From positions 1 to 64,000 of the forward strand of contig JAMCWE010000022.1 in NCBI GenBank assembly GCA_023475265.1: a stretch of 64,000 nucleotides of DNA, given 5' to 3'. A program made the translations under genes and the position numbers. Position 1 is the first letter of the stretch; each line of letters starts with the position of its first letter. This DNA comes from Bacteroidota bacterium (GTDB lineage: Bacteria > Bacteroidota > Ignavibacteria > Ignavibacteriales > Ignavibacteriaceae). The notes under the pieces are model-generated. The model was not told the DNA's origin. It worked only from the letters and a program-made list of their open reading frames with translations, and ran no database searches. This document shows, piece after piece, positions 18,866-29,775 of the stretch.

Positions 18866-20254
18866 ATGAATAAAAAGTCGTTCCTTTCAAAGTTCCAAAA
18901 TATTCTTTCCGTTAAATTTCTAAATCCTTTCTTCAAAAGATTAGATGATAAAATCGCAAAGCTTAACCTTCCGATTTCTTCGAGACTAAAGAATTCAAAA
19001 TTGATGGCGGGTTCTCTAATTCTTCTTATCATAGTTATAATTGTTCTAATGAATTCGTTTTCCTCATCGGCATCAAACGTTCCTACATTTAGAGTAAAAA
19101 AAGATAACTTCCTAGTTTCAATAACGGAAAGCGGAGAAATAAGAGCAAAGAATGCAACCTCTATTGTTACGCCGCGGGTTAGGGGAAATATAAAAATAGT
19201 TTATTTGGTTCCCGAAGGAACTTATGTTCATGCCGGCGACACAGTGGTTAAGTTCGATCCTACCGAGGCGATTACAAGTTTGAAAGATTCAGAAGCAAAG
19301 CTTGAAATTGCGCAGTCTGACAAAGCAAAGCTAATGGCAGATCAGAAATCGCAACTAACAAGTTTGGAATCGGCGCTTAAAGAAGCGGAGCTTTCTTTTG
19401 AACTTTCAAAATTAAATCTTGAACAGATGAAATTTGAAGCGGAGATAAAGCAGCGACAGGCAAAGCTGGAACATGAAAAAAATCAATTAAGCTTGTTAAA
19501 AGCAAAGCAGGATTTGGAATCCCAAAAAATAATTCAGAAATCCGAGTTAAGTAAAACAGATATTCAAGTTCAGCAGGCAAAATCCGATTTGGAAAAAGCG
19601 AAAAGAGATTTGGAAGCTTTAACACTTACAACGCCAAAGGAAGGTTTGGTAGTTTATGAAACTAACTGGAGCACTGGAAGAAAAGTGATGATAGGTGATA
19701 CTCCCTGGCCCGGAATGCCGGTAGTAAGTCTTCCAGATCTTTCCTCTATGCAAAGCATGACGTATGTAAATGAAGTTGATGTAAGCAGAGTTCATAAAGG
19801 ACAAAAAGTTTTGGTAAAGCTTGATGCTTTTCAAGACAGCACATTTACCGGAATTATTTCTTCGGTAGCTTCTCTGGGAAGAACGAAAGATAGGAACTCA
19901 ACTATAAAAGTTTTTGAAATAGAAGTTGATTTACAGTCTCAATCGTCAATCTTAAAACCCGGAATGACAACGAGCAATAAAATAATAATTGATCAAATTC
20001 CGAATGTGGTTTATGTTCCGCAGGAATGTGTCTTCGATAAAGGCGGAAAGAAAATTGTTTATCTTAAAAACGGCTCCGGCTTTGATGAACAAAATATTGA
20101 AACGGGTGAGAAGAGTGAAAATTATGTTGTGGTTACAAAAGGCATTAAAACCAACGATGTAGTTGCGTTAATGGATCCGAATGTAAAGCTGGATGAATTT
20201 GATAGTCAGGGCGATCAAAGCAAATCTGTAAATTATCCTTCCTCGGTGAAGTAA
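18866..20254 (+). CDS. HlyD/MacA-family periplasmic adaptor of an ABC efflux system
   Basis: RVKKDNFLVSITESGEIRAKNATSIVTPRVRGNIKIVYLVPEGTYVHAGDTVVKFD; long coiled coil; beta-barrel domain. Confidence 0.88.
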   Translation: MNKKSFLSKFQNILSVKFLNPFFKRLDDKIAKLNLPISSRLKNSKLMAGSLILLIIVIIVLMNSFSSSASNVPTFRVKKDNFLVSITESGEIRAKNATSIVTPRVRGNIKIVYLVPEGTYVHAGDTVVKFDPTEAITSLKDSEAKLEIAQSDKAKLMADQKSQLTSLESALKEAELSFELSKLNLEQMKFEAEIKQRQAKLEHEKNQLSLLKAKQDLESQKIIQKSELSKTDIQVQQAKSDLEKAKRDLEALTLTTPKEGLVVYETNWSTGRKVMIGDTPWPGMPVVSLPDLSSMQSMTYVNEVDVSRVHKGQKVLVKLDAFQDSTFTGIISSVASLGRTKDRNSTIKVFEIEVDLQSQSSILKPGMTTSNKIIIDQIPNVVYVPQECVFDKGGKKIVYLKNGSGFDEQNIETGEKSENYVVVTKGIKTNDVVALMDPNVKLDEFDSQGDQSKSVNYPSSVK

Positions 20255-21546
20255 TGAAAGCCGTCGAGTCTTTTAAAATTGGAATAACCGGGTTACGATC
20301 TAACAAGCTGCGTGCTGCATTAACAATGCTTGGTATCGTATTCGGAGTTGCCGCTGTAATTGCGATGATGTCCATTGGTGAAGGCGCAAAGCAAGAAACA
20401 CTCCAGCAAATCGAGTTGATGGGAACAAACAACATTATCATTCAACGAGTTGCAATAAAGCAAGGCGTCAACAAATCAAAAGCAATGTTTTCTCCTGGAT
20501 TGAATTTAGAAGACGCTAAAGCAATCAAAGAGCTTGTTCCATTAATTGAATACGTTACTCCGCAAAGAGAAATGAACCAAAAGCTTGTTTACAAATCAAC
20601 CTTGCTCGATGTAAAGCTGATCGGAACAACCCCGGAATATCCGCAGACGTTCAACTCAAAGATTGAAGCCGGAACATTCTTTCAGAATTTTCATATATCA
20701 TCTTATGCGAATGTATGCGTAATCGGTTCGGGAATAAAAGAGAAACTTTTCAAGTTTGAAGATCCGCTTTATAAAAAAATTAAGCTTGGCGATCTTTGGT
20801 TTGATGTCATTGGGGTGATGGCACGTAAAAATATTTCGCCCGCAAGCAGCGGCAGCCTTGGGCTGAGAGATTTTAACGATGATATTTATGTCCCAATTTC
20901 AACTATGATGTACAAGATGGAACAGCCGCCCACAGACCAATCAAATATTATGTTTTACTATCCCGGGATGCAGGAGCCTGCAAATGTAATTGATAGAAAT
21001 TCCGTAGATCAGCTTACGGCGAAAGTTAAAAACTCAGAAGAGCTAAAAGCCGCTGCTTATCTTGTAGAAAAAATTATGGAACGTCGCCATTACGGAATAA
21101 AAGATTATTCAATTGTTTTACCGGAAGAACTGCTTGCGCAAAAACAAAAAACTCAAAGAATATTTAATATTGTTATGGGAGCGATTGCCGGCATATCGCT
21201 GCTCGTCGGCGGAATCGGAATTATGAACATTATGCTTGCAAATATTTTGGAAAGAACAAGAGAAATCGGAGTTAGGCGAGCTGTTGGCGCTACAAAGATT
21301 GATGTGCTAAGTCAATTTATTTATGAAGCTTTAACAATCAGCATTGTTGGTGGTTTGCTTGGAATAGTAGTTGGGTTCTTTTTGACTTCATTAATTTCAA
21401 CTTACGCTGAGTGGAAGACGATAATTTCACCACTATCAGTAGTGCTTGCATTCGTCGTCTCTGTTGCTACCGGATTGATCTTTGGAATTTATCCGGCAAA
21501 ACAAGCGGCTGAGAAAAATCCTATTGATTCTTTGAGATATGAGTGA
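20254..21546 (+). CDS. MacB-like ABC transporter permease (MacB_PCD/FtsX), no ATPase domain
   Basis: GLRSNKLRAALTMLGIVFGVAAVIAMMSIGEGAK; GGIGIMNIMLANILERTREIGVRRAVGATK. Confidence 0.93.
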   Translation: MKAVESFKIGITGLRSNKLRAALTMLGIVFGVAAVIAMMSIGEGAKQETLQQIELMGTNNIIIQRVAIKQGVNKSKAMFSPGLNLEDAKAIKELVPLIEYVTPQREMNQKLVYKSTLLDVKLIGTTPEYPQTFNSKIEAGTFFQNFHISSYANVCVIGSGIKEKLFKFEDPLYKKIKLGDLWFDVIGVMARKNISPASSGSLGLRDFNDDIYVPISTMMYKMEQPPTDQSNIMFYYPGMQEPANVIDRNSVDQLTAKVKNSEELKAAAYLVEKIMERRHYGIKDYSIVLPEELLAQKQKTQRIFNIVMGAIAGISLLVGGIGIMNIMLANILERTREIGVRRAVGATKIDVLSQFIYEALTISIVGGLLGIVVGFFLTSLISTYAEWKTIISPLSVVLAFVVSVATGLIFGIYPAKQAAEKNPIDSLRYE

Positions 21547-21563
21547 GAAAGAAATGAATAGAA

Positions 21564-21643
21564 CGCGGATGACACCGATCGAACAGATTTTCACGGATCA
21601 TATATACAATAAGAGATAATCCGTGTTAATCAGCTTAATCCGC
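21564..21643. repeat. palindromic intergenic element of the GCGGAT...CACGGAT / ATCCGTG...ATCCGC type
   Basis: outer GCGGAT (21564-21569)/ATCCGC (21638-21643); inner ACGGAT (21593-21598)/ATCCGT (21619-21624). Confidence 0.75.
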
Positions 21644-21684
21644 GGAATCCGTGTTCCATTGATTTTATTAGAGGCAAATGAAAA

Positions 21685-23124
21685 ATGAAATTCACATATA
21701 AAACAATTTTAATAATTCTTACTTTTATTAATATATCATTTGCACAGCGAGTTTTAACTCTTCAGGATGCGCTTTCAATTGCGCTGGAAAAAAGCTACGC
21801 GGTAAAATCGGCAGAGCTTGTCTTATTGAGTTCGCAGAAAAATTTAGAAGCGGCAAAGCTTGGACTGATGACTTCAATTAACATGCAATTTAATGTACCA
21901 AGCTATTCAAGAACGCTTTCAAATCAATTTAATCCTTTAACCGGCACGCAGCAATTTTTTGATTATGGCTTTACGACTTACGAGGGACTGTTGAATTTTA
22001 CTCAGCCGATTATTTTTACAAACGGAACATTCTCGTTAACCGGTGATCTTTGGAAAAGATCTCAGTTCAGTTCGGGTCAACAAATCCCAACAGATTATTA
22101 TTCAAATTTAAGTTTAAGCTTACAGCAGCCTCTTTTTACTTTTAATTCTTTGAAAGCAAGCTTAACGCGTGCGGAAATAAATTTGGAGAAAGCCGCAAGA
22201 AATTATACCAGCGCTTCAAAAGATATTGTTTATAATGTTACCGTAGGATTTTATCAGCTTTACAAAGCAAAAAAGAATGTTGAGATAACCGAAGAAAAAG
22301 TTAAGCAGACAGAAACTTCTTACAACACTGCTCAAAATAAATTTAAAGCCGGACTAATAGCCGAAGTTGAAGCGCTTCAGCTTGAGATCGATCTTGCTTC
22401 AAGTAAAAATGATTTATTGGGTGCTAAAAGAACTTTAGAAGAAGCCAAGAACGATTTTAAAATTCTTATCGGACTAAAACTGAGCGACAGCATTGATGTT
22501 GTTGCTCAGCTTGATTACAAACCAGTAGATGTTAATCTTGATGAAGCGATTGATTATGCGCTTGCAAATAGAAACGAATTGAAAAATGCTCAAGCAGATA
22601 TTGATTTAAGTAAATTATCTGTTGATGAAATTGATTCACAAGGAAATATCAGCGCAATGCTTTCGGCAAATTATGGAATTAATAAAGATCAGAATAGATT
22701 GCAGGATATCTTTCATGACTTTGACGGCTCAAGAAGCGTTGTATTTACGGTTCGTGTACCTGTGCTTGACTGGGGAAAGAATAAACGTCAAGTGGAATCT
22801 GCCGAAGCTAATTTAAATCTTTACAAACTATCTTATGAAAATCAAAAGCAGGAAATTAGGAAAGAAATAATTGAAGTTGTCGACAATTTAAATTCTGCCA
22901 AAGCCAGGGTTGAAACTTTGAGCAAGAGCGTTGAACTTGCACAAAAAAGTTATGACATAAGCCTGGCACGTTTTCAAGCCGGGACCATCACGAGTTTCGA
23001 TCTTCAACAAATGCAGCTTCGTCTCACCGATGCAAAAACAAACAGCTTAAATGCTCTTATCGATTATAAACTTGCCTTAGCTGATCTTGATAGAAAAACA
23101 CTTCACGACTTTGAGAAAAAATAA
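21685..23124 (+). CDS. TolC-family outer membrane efflux protein
   Basis: signal peptide, LTLQDALSIALEKSYAVKSAELVLLSSQKNLEAAK; two OEP repeats. Confidence 0.93.
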   Translation: MKFTYKTILIILTFINISFAQRVLTLQDALSIALEKSYAVKSAELVLLSSQKNLEAAKLGLMTSINMQFNVPSYSRTLSNQFNPLTGTQQFFDYGFTTYEGLLNFTQPIIFTNGTFSLTGDLWKRSQFSSGQQIPTDYYSNLSLSLQQPLFTFNSLKASLTRAEINLEKAARNYTSASKDIVYNVTVGFYQLYKAKKNVEITEEKVKQTETSYNTAQNKFKAGLIAEVEALQLEIDLASSKNDLLGAKRTLEEAKNDFKILIGLKLSDSIDVVAQLDYKPVDVNLDEAIDYALANRNELKNAQADIDLSKLSVDEIDSQGNISAMLSANYGINKDQNRLQDIFHDFDGSRSVVFTVRVPVLDWGKNKRQVESAEANLNLYKLSYENQKQEIRKEIIEVVDNLNSAKARVETLSKSVELAQKSYDISLARFQAGTITSFDLQQMQLRLTDAKTNSLNALIDYKLALADLDRKTLHDFEKK

Positions 23125-23172
23125 TTTTGAATTAATTTTCTCATCATTTTTATTAAGATTATATAAAATCGT

Positions 23173-24306
23173 TTGAAAGAAAAAGTTAGATTTATTTTTG
23201 TTGATCTGCTGCGCGGCTGGGCGCTCCTAGTGATGATTGAAGTTCACATCTTCAATGTTTTTCTGTTACCAGCACTTAAAGACACTTCCTGGTTCAAAGC
23301 TTTAAATTTTATAAACGGACTTGTTGCACCGTCTTTTCTTTTTATTTCCGGTTTCGCTTTTGTTTTATCTACAAGAGGTAAAACAGAAGATTTAAGAAAA
23401 TTTGATTATGCTTTCTGGAAAAAGCTAGGGAGAATATTCCTTATTATTATAGCCGGCTATTCTCTCCATCTTCCAATCCTTTCGTTAAGAAGACTAATGC
23501 ATTTTTATAGTCAGGATGTCCTAATAAGTTTTTATAATGTTGATATTCTTGAATGCATTGGTTTTGGATTATTGTTTTTATTTTTAACCAGATTACTTTT
23601 CAAAACGGATAAAGCTTACAACAATTTTATACTTGTTTCCACCGTTGCAGTTATTTTATTTTCTCCTCTCGCCTGGCAGACTGACTTTTCGAAGTATATG
23701 ATAATCCCGCTTGCAAATTATTTTAATTCGATGAACGGCTCTTTCTTTCCGTTATTTCCGTGGCTAGGATTTCTGCTAGCAGGAGCTGTTGTAAGCAAAT
23801 TATATATTGAAGCCCGCGAAAAAAATCAAGAGAAGAAATTTATTATCACAATAATGATAATCGGAATTTCCTTGGCATTATTGGGACATGTATTACTCAC
23901 TTTCATTTTTGATTTTCCATATCAGATTGTTAAGCCGCATCCTATTTTCTTTTTCCAGCGGCTTGGATATGTTTTATTTCTTCTCGGCTTATGCTGGTAC
24001 TACGCTGAAATTAGACAAACTAAAACTTCTTTTGTCTTAGCTGTTGGACGCGAATCGCTTTTGGTTTACTGGCTTCATCTTCAAATAATATACAGACGGT
24101 TATGGAATGACCAAAGCTTTGCATCAGTATTAGGAGGTAAATTTGGAATAACAGAATGCATTCTTGCAACAATACTTCTTGCTGTTGTAATGGTTGTGAT
24201 TGCTAAATATTGGGGAAGATTTAAGAAAAGTCATCGACCATTAGCTGCTAATCTTACGTTAGGGCTGGTTAGCCTTTGTATAATTATTTTCTTAATTGGT
24301 TTTTGA
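23173..24306 (+). CDS. DUF1624/heparan-alpha-glucosaminide N-acetyltransferase-like membrane protein (TTG start)
   Basis: RFIFVDLLRGWALLVMIEVHIFNVF...NFINGLVAPSFLFISGFAF, multi-TM. Confidence 0.8.
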   Translation: MKEKVRFIFVDLLRGWALLVMIEVHIFNVFLLPALKDTSWFKALNFINGLVAPSFLFISGFAFVLSTRGKTEDLRKFDYAFWKKLGRIFLIIIAGYSLHLPILSLRRLMHFYSQDVLISFYNVDILECIGFGLLFLFLTRLLFKTDKAYNNFILVSTVAVILFSPLAWQTDFSKYMIIPLANYFNSMNGSFFPLFPWLGFLLAGAVVSKLYIEAREKNQEKKFIITIMIIGISLALLGHVLLTFIFDFPYQIVKPHPIFFFQRLGYVLFLLGLCWYYAEIRQTKTSFVLAVGRESLLVYWLHLQIIYRRLWNDQSFASVLGGKFGITECILATILLAVVMVVIAKYWGRFKKSHRPLAANLTLGLVSLCIIIFLIGF

Positions 24307-24328
24307 CTTCTTCTTTTTTCTATTCGAA

Positions 24329-24805
24329 CTAAGTTTGAATTAAATTTTTTCCTTCAACTTTCATTATCCTATCTTTATAATCGACCAGTTCTCTTAAATA
24401 ATCGGAAGACATTAATGGCGAAGAGATAATGAAATCAGCCGAAGCGCGATTGTTTGCAACCGGAATATTATAAACTACTGCAATTCTTAATAAAGCTTTT
24501 ACATCCGGGTCGTGCGGCATTGGTTCAAGCGGATCCCAAAAGAAAATCAAAAAATCAATTTTACCTTCAGCAATTTTAGCTCCGACCTGCAGATCGCCGC
24601 CAAGCGGACCGCTTTTAAATTTTTTCACTTTAATATGTAATTCATTTTCAATTAATTGCCCCGTTGTTCCTGTTCCAAACAGTTCGTGTTTTGCAAGTAG
24701 ATCGCGGTTAAACTTTGCCCATTCCAGCAAATCAATTTTTCTATTATCGTGTGCAATAAGAGCTATTCTTTTTTTCTTTTCCATTTTAATAATTGTCTTT
24801 CCCAT
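24329..24805 (-). CDS. mgsA: methylglyoxal synthase
   Basis: [86 protein letters not shown]. Confidence 0.97.
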   Translation of the reverse strand: MGKTIIKMEKKKRIALIAHDNRKIDLLEWAKFNRDLLAKHELFGTGTTGQLIENELHIKVKKFKSGPLGGDLQVGAKIAEGKIDFLIFFWDPLEPMPHDPDVKALLRIAVVYNIPVANNRASADFIISSPLMSSDYLRELVDYKDRIMKVEGKNLIQT

Positions 24806-25121
24806 TAAATTTCTCCATCCATAATTTTAATAAACTTTGAAATTCATGTATTAAATATTTGATTGGAAAGATAGCGATGCCAAGCACTTCATTCAAATAA
24901 CATTGTGTTATCAAAATATTAATTTTGAGAAATGAGTTTGATTAGCTATTTGTCTTCCCAATATTCATCACCTTTTCGGAAAGGAATGAGACGGGGCTGA
25001 GCAAAATTGAAAACTGTTACAAGAAAAATTAAAATAGAAATAATTTTTATTTGCATTGACAGTTTATTTAAGATTAAACATCGCTGATAAAAATTATTCT
25101 TTTTAATTAAGATGTCAAATT

Positions 25122-27374
25122 CTATTTGAGCAGTGTAAACTCTGAACTTAAATCACCAATAAAAATTTTGAATTTGCCGGGCTCGACAATTCTTTTATTT
25201 TCTCTTCCAATAAAAGACAAATCATAATCGTTAAGCGTAAATTCTACTGTCCTAGTTTCGCCCGGATTGAGTTCAACTTTTGTAAATCTTTTTAATTGTT
25301 TTACAGGTCTCGATACGGAAGCATATTCGTCATTCAAATAAAGAAGGATGGCATCTTTGCCTTTTCTAGTTCCTGTATTTTTAACATCAACTGTAATTTT
25401 AATTTTGTCTCCTTTTTTAATTTCATTTTTATCAAGCTTCAAATTTGAATATGAAAAAGTTGTGTAGCTTAAACCATAACCAAAAGACCATTGAGGATTA
25501 AATTGATTTCCCTCGCTTGCTTCGAGCGGCTTATAATCGTAATGAACTAAATCATCCGGGTATCTTGGATAAGTGACAGATAATCTAGCGCTTGGATTTG
25601 CATCACCAAATAAAATATTGGAAATAGCTTCTCCTCCGTTCATCCCGGGAAGAAATGCCAATAATATTCCTTTTGCTTCATCGGCAATACTGTTGATTAC
25701 ACGCGGTCTTCCTTCAATCATTACAAGTATAACAGGCTTACCGGTTTTAATTAATGCATGTGCAAGCTTTAGCTGCGCTGTATCCAAAGTAAGATCATTA
25801 ATGTTGCCCGGAGTTTCACAATAAGCATGTTCGCCCAAACAGAGAATTATATCGTCGACATCTTTTGCTGCATTAACAGCTTCATCAATATTTATTTCGC
25901 TATTGAAATTTGTCCCTGGGACATACTTCACATTCTCAGAATTAATTTTTTGTTGGATCGCTTTAAGAATTGTTGGTTTATCTTTGGGATAAAGAGATTC
26001 TTCATTTCCTTGCCATGTTATCGTCCAACCGCTGTTCAAAACTGACAGCATGTTTGCAGTTGGTCCGGTTACTAAAACTTTTGCGTTTTTCGAAAGCGGT
26101 AAAATATTTCCTTCATTCTTTGCAAGGACGATTGATTCTTCCGAGGCTTGAAGATTTGTTTCATCAGATTCTTTTGATGCGAATTGTGATTTTAAATTTT
26201 CATCCGGGTAAGGATTCTCGAACAACCCCAACATTAATTTCACTCGTAAAATTCTTGAAACTGCCTCATCAATTCTTTTCTCCGGAACTTTACCCTTTTT
26301 CACAAGTTTCAACAAATAATTGTAGAAGCTAAAATCTAACGGAACCATGCTCATGTCAACGCCGGCCATTACAGCCATTCTAACTGCATCTTCAGGAGAA
26401 TCGGCAACTTTATCTCTTGTATAAAGGCGCTCGATATCTTGCCAATCAGAAACAACAATTCCTTTAAATTTCATTTGACCGCGAAGCACTTCGGTTAGTA
26501 AATGATAATTCGAATGTCCGGGAATTCCATCAACTTCCGATGAATTTACCATTACAGTTTGAGCACCATATTCCACAGCCTTCTCAAATGGAGGAAGAAA
26601 ATATTCTTGCATCATTCTTTCAGAAATCCACGCCGGAGTTCTGTCTTTTCCATCAATCGGAAAACTATAGCCAACATAATGCTTAAGACAAACCGCAACT
26701 TTATCTTTATCGCCAATGTCATTTCCTTGCGCACCTTCAATATAACTTTCGCCCATCTTTAAATCGAGATAAACATCTTCGCCGTAAGTTTCCCACAGCC
26801 TTGGCCAAAGCTGCTGGCGGCCTAAATCAAGCACTGGATAAAAATTCCACGGAATGCCCGAAGCCCTAACTTCAAGCGCTGTAATCTCTCCTTCTTTTTT
26901 TACAAGATCGCTGTTAAATGTTGCAGCCATATTTATTGCTTGGGGAAAAAGTGTAGCACCGGTAGTATAATTTGCACCGTGAATCGCATCGATTCCATAA
27001 AGTATAGGAATCTTTAGTCGTGTCTCTTTTGTAGCAATATTTTGGATTTCGGTAATCAGTTTATGCCAGTAATCCACGCTTAAGGCAACATCATAAACAT
27101 TTAGAATTGATCCGACATGATATTTAACAATAGCATCTTTCATTTTGTTTATATCATATTCAAAATGCTGCGTAGCTGTGCCATGCTGTTTAGCTACGGT
27201 TTCAATAGTAACTTGAGTCATTTGCCCGACTTTTTCTTCGAGAGTCATTTGAGAAAGAAGCTCTTTAACTTTTTTGTCTATTACTTCTTCTTTTTTAATT
27301 TGTTTTTCTTTTGAAGACAAAGCCGGAGATAAAAATAAAATTATAAGTGCAGCTAGATAAACAATACTTTTCAT
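25122..27374 (-). CDS. GH3 beta-glucosidase (BglX-like), secreted
   Basis: signal peptide; SQMTLEEKVGQMTQ, VVSDWQDIERLY, LAFLPGMNGGEAISNILFGDANPSARLSVTYPRYP, FGYGLSYTTFSYSNL, fibronectin III-like C-terminus. Confidence 0.95.
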   Translation of the reverse strand: MKSIVYLAALIILFLSPALSSKEKQIKKEEVIDKKVKELLSQMTLEEKVGQMTQVTIETVAKQHGTATQHFEYDINKMKDAIVKYHVGSILNVYDVALSVDYWHKLITEIQNIATKETRLKIPILYGIDAIHGANYTTGATLFPQAINMAATFNSDLVKKEGEITALEVRASGIPWNFYPVLDLGRQQLWPRLWETYGEDVYLDLKMGESYIEGAQGNDIGDKDKVAVCLKHYVGYSFPIDGKDRTPAWISERMMQEYFLPPFEKAVEYGAQTVMVNSSEVDGIPGHSNYHLLTEVLRGQMKFKGIVVSDWQDIERLYTRDKVADSPEDAVRMAVMAGVDMSMVPLDFSFYNYLLKLVKKGKVPEKRIDEAVSRILRVKLMLGLFENPYPDENLKSQFASKESDETNLQASEESIVLAKNEGNILPLSKNAKVLVTGPTANMLSVLNSGWTITWQGNEESLYPKDKPTILKAIQQKINSENVKYVPGTNFNSEINIDEAVNAAKDVDDIILCLGEHAYCETPGNINDLTLDTAQLKLAHALIKTGKPVILVMIEGRPRVINSIADEAKGILLAFLPGMNGGEAISNILFGDANPSARLSVTYPRYPDDLVHYDYKPLEASEGNQFNPQWSFGYGLSYTTFSYSNLKLDKNEIKKGDKIKITVDVKNTGTRKGKDAILLYLNDEYASVSRPVKQLKRFTKVELNPGETRTVEFTLNDYDLSFIGRENKRIVEPGKFKIFIGDLSSEFTLLK

Positions 27375-27443
27375 TTAAATACCTTCTACAATTGAAATAT
27401 TTTTGTGGAGATAGAAAATTCTCTATCTCCGCCAAAAGATTTT

Positions 27444-28694
27444 TTATTTAAGTAAAATCATTTTCTTAATTGAAGTGAAATCTCCAGCCCGTAATTGATA
27501 GAAATAAACACCGCTGGATAAATTCTCCCCATTGAATTTTAATGTGTGCGAACCTGCGTCTTGATTTTCATTTACTAAAGTTTCTATTTCTTTACCTATT
27601 GCGTTATAAATCTTAATTGAAACAAATCCACTCTTTAGTAATTGGTAAGAAATGTTTGTCGTCGGATTAAACGGATTAGGATAGTTTTGATAAAGCGAAT
27701 AGTTATTAGCTATCATATTCTGCGAATGATCTTTTACATCTGTAATAACTTCAGATAATGACCTCGTCCAAATTTCTCCGTTTAAAGATCCCGCAAATAA
27801 CTTAGAGCCGCTAATAGCAAGGCTGTAAATATAACCGTCGGTTAAGCCCGTGTCGGTAGGAGTCCACAACGAACCGCTGTTTAAAGAAACAAAAACTCCG
27901 TCGCCCGACGTTCCTACAATTAAATTTGGATGAAGTACAACGAGCGCACGAATGTAGGTGTTCGTTAAACCGTTGTTCATTAAGTTCCAGCTAAAACCAT
28001 TATTAGAAGTTGAATAAACTCCTTCATCGTTGCCCAAATAAACATTTGGTCCATCAGTAACAATTGTATAAATAAATAATTTATTTATGCCTGAATTACT
28101 TTGTGTCCAGCTTGCGCCGTAATCATCAGACAAATAAACTCCGTCGCCCCAGGTGCCGGCATAAAGACGAGTTCCTTTTATTCCAAGCGATCTAATATTT
28201 AAATTATTTAAACCATTGTTAACTTGTTTCCAGGTAGAAGCATTATCGGATGAAATAAAAATACCTCCGCCCCAGGTTCCGGCAAATAAATTTGAATCGA
28301 GGATTGCAAGCGTGTAAACATTATTGTTAGACAGGGATGATCCTGAATTTTTCCAACTTTTTCCGTTATCATTCGAAACAAATACTCCGCTGCCGTATGT
28401 TCCAATGTATAGGTTATTAGAATTTTTTAGGATTACATTTATATCCGATGTAGTTAGGCCTGAATCAATATACACCCAACTGCTTCCATTATCCTGTGAT
28501 AAATAAAGATTACCGCCAAGCGTACCAGCATAAATATCTGAACCGTCGGCTTCCAAAGAAATAACTCTGCCGGGTAATGCCCCATGACCTCCCGGGGGAT
28601 TGGGAAGAATGGTTTTTGTCCATTGCGCAAAAACGTTTACTGAAAATAAAGTCAGTATGCCTGCAAGAATAAATAGTAAATAAATTTTTTTCAT
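27444..28694 (-). CDS. BNR/sortilin-like repeat protein with T9SS type A sorting domain
   Basis: repeated SxDNGxSW/YxGTxGxGVFxSxDNG; C-terminal NPFNPTTNISYQL...GVYFYQLRAGDFTSIKKMILLK. Confidence 0.88.
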   Translation of the reverse strand: MKKIYLLFILAGILTLFSVNVFAQWTKTILPNPPGGHGALPGRVISLEADGSDIYAGTLGGNLYLSQDNGSSWVYIDSGLTTSDINVILKNSNNLYIGTYGSGVFVSNDNGKSWKNSGSSLSNNNVYTLAILDSNLFAGTWGGGIFISSDNASTWKQVNNGLNNLNIRSLGIKGTRLYAGTWGDGVYLSDDYGASWTQSNSGINKLFIYTIVTDGPNVYLGNDEGVYSTSNNGFSWNLMNNGLTNTYIRALVVLHPNLIVGTSGDGVFVSLNSGSLWTPTDTGLTDGYIYSLAISGSKLFAGSLNGEIWTRSLSEVITDVKDHSQNMIANNYSLYQNYPNPFNPTTNISYQLLKSGFVSIKIYNAIGKEIETLVNENQDAGSHTLKFNGENLSSGVYFYQLRAGDFTSIKKMILLK

Positions 28695-28728
28695 TTTAAA
28701 TACCTAATCTTCTTAAATTATTTTTTAA

Positions 28729-29763
28729 TCAGAATGCAATTCCCAAAGTAAATTTTTGAATATTATTTAAGCGTCCGAAATTTTGATACGCATAATCTAA
28801 CCTTACTGCTAGATTGCCTAAAAATATTTGCTTCACTCCAAAACCAAGTGCAAATGATTCTTCGGAATCTGTTAAGAACAAAGATTTGTATCCGCCGCGG
28901 ATTGCTAAAATGTCGTCAAAAACATATTCGCCGCCGATGTTAATACTTTCATAATTATCGCTCGGATGTAAAGCATCAACGGCAATTGTGAATTTATGTT
29001 TTTCGGTTGAGATCGGGCTGTAGGCAAGCCCAACTCTAAACGTTAATGGTAGCGCCCAATAGTCTGTACTTAAGTTAGCGGGAATTTTTCCGTTGTTGCC
29101 TGTTGTTGTGGGGTCGGGATCATATATTACTAAAGTTGAGTTACCCTGCATTTGCATTTTTGTTCCGAAGTTTGATACAGACATTCCAAGCATTATTCCG
29201 TCAAAAGGCGTTTTATATTGAACGCCAAGATCCATTGCAAATCCTATTGCATTTGCCTGCCAAATTGATTGATAAACTACTTTGGGATTAAACCCGATTG
29301 CAAAATTATCTGTTAAATTAATTGCATAGCCAAGACTGAAAGCAATGTCCGATGCGTTGAATATTTGGCCTGTGCCGTTTGGCGCATCAACGGTTGTTAC
29401 TTTCATATCCCCGTAAGAAGATGATGTAAAACTAAATCCAACCGTTCCCATTCCACCGAGGTTATATGAGGCGGCAACATAATTGTAAGCTACATCAGCA
29501 ATCCAATTTGTATGATCGAAAATAATTCCCACGCCTTCAAGTTTTGCTAAGCCTGCGGGATTCCAGAAGAATGCACTTTGATCGTCGGAGACAGCAACAA
29601 AGGCACTCCCCATTGCGGTTGCTTTGGCGCCTTGACCAATGGAAAGAAATGAAGCTGCAGTAGTTCCTTTTTTGGAAACATTAGAAATAAAATCACTTTG
29701 ACAAAAAGTTATCGAAGAGATTAAGACCGTTGATAATAAAATAATTAAAACTCTGATTTTCAT
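28729..29763 (-). CDS. PorV/PorQ-like outer-membrane beta-barrel protein
   Basis: AASFLSIGQGAKATAMGSAFVAVSDDQSAFFWNPAGLAKLEGVGIIFDHTNWIADVAYNYVAASYNLG. Confidence 0.85.
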   Translation of the reverse strand: MKIRVLIILLSTVLISSITFCQSDFISNVSKKGTTAASFLSIGQGAKATAMGSAFVAVSDDQSAFFWNPAGLAKLEGVGIIFDHTNWIADVAYNYVAASYNLGGMGTVGFSFTSSSYGDMKVTTVDAPNGTGQIFNASDIAFSLGYAINLTDNFAIGFNPKVVYQSIWQANAIGFAMDLGVQYKTPFDGIMLGMSVSNFGTKMQMQGNSTLVIYDPDPTTTGNNGKIPANLSTDYWALPLTFRVGLAYSPISTEKHKFTIAVDALHPSDNYESINIGGEYVFDDILAIRGGYKSLFLTDSEESFALGFGVKQIFLGNLAVRLDYAYQNFGRLNNIQKFTLGIAF

Positions 29764-29775
29764 CTTTTATCTCCG

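Noticed and set aside
27407-27430. Hairpin GGAGATAGA...TCTATCTCC as an intrinsic terminator
   Set aside because: Stem is clear but there is no following T-run on either strand.
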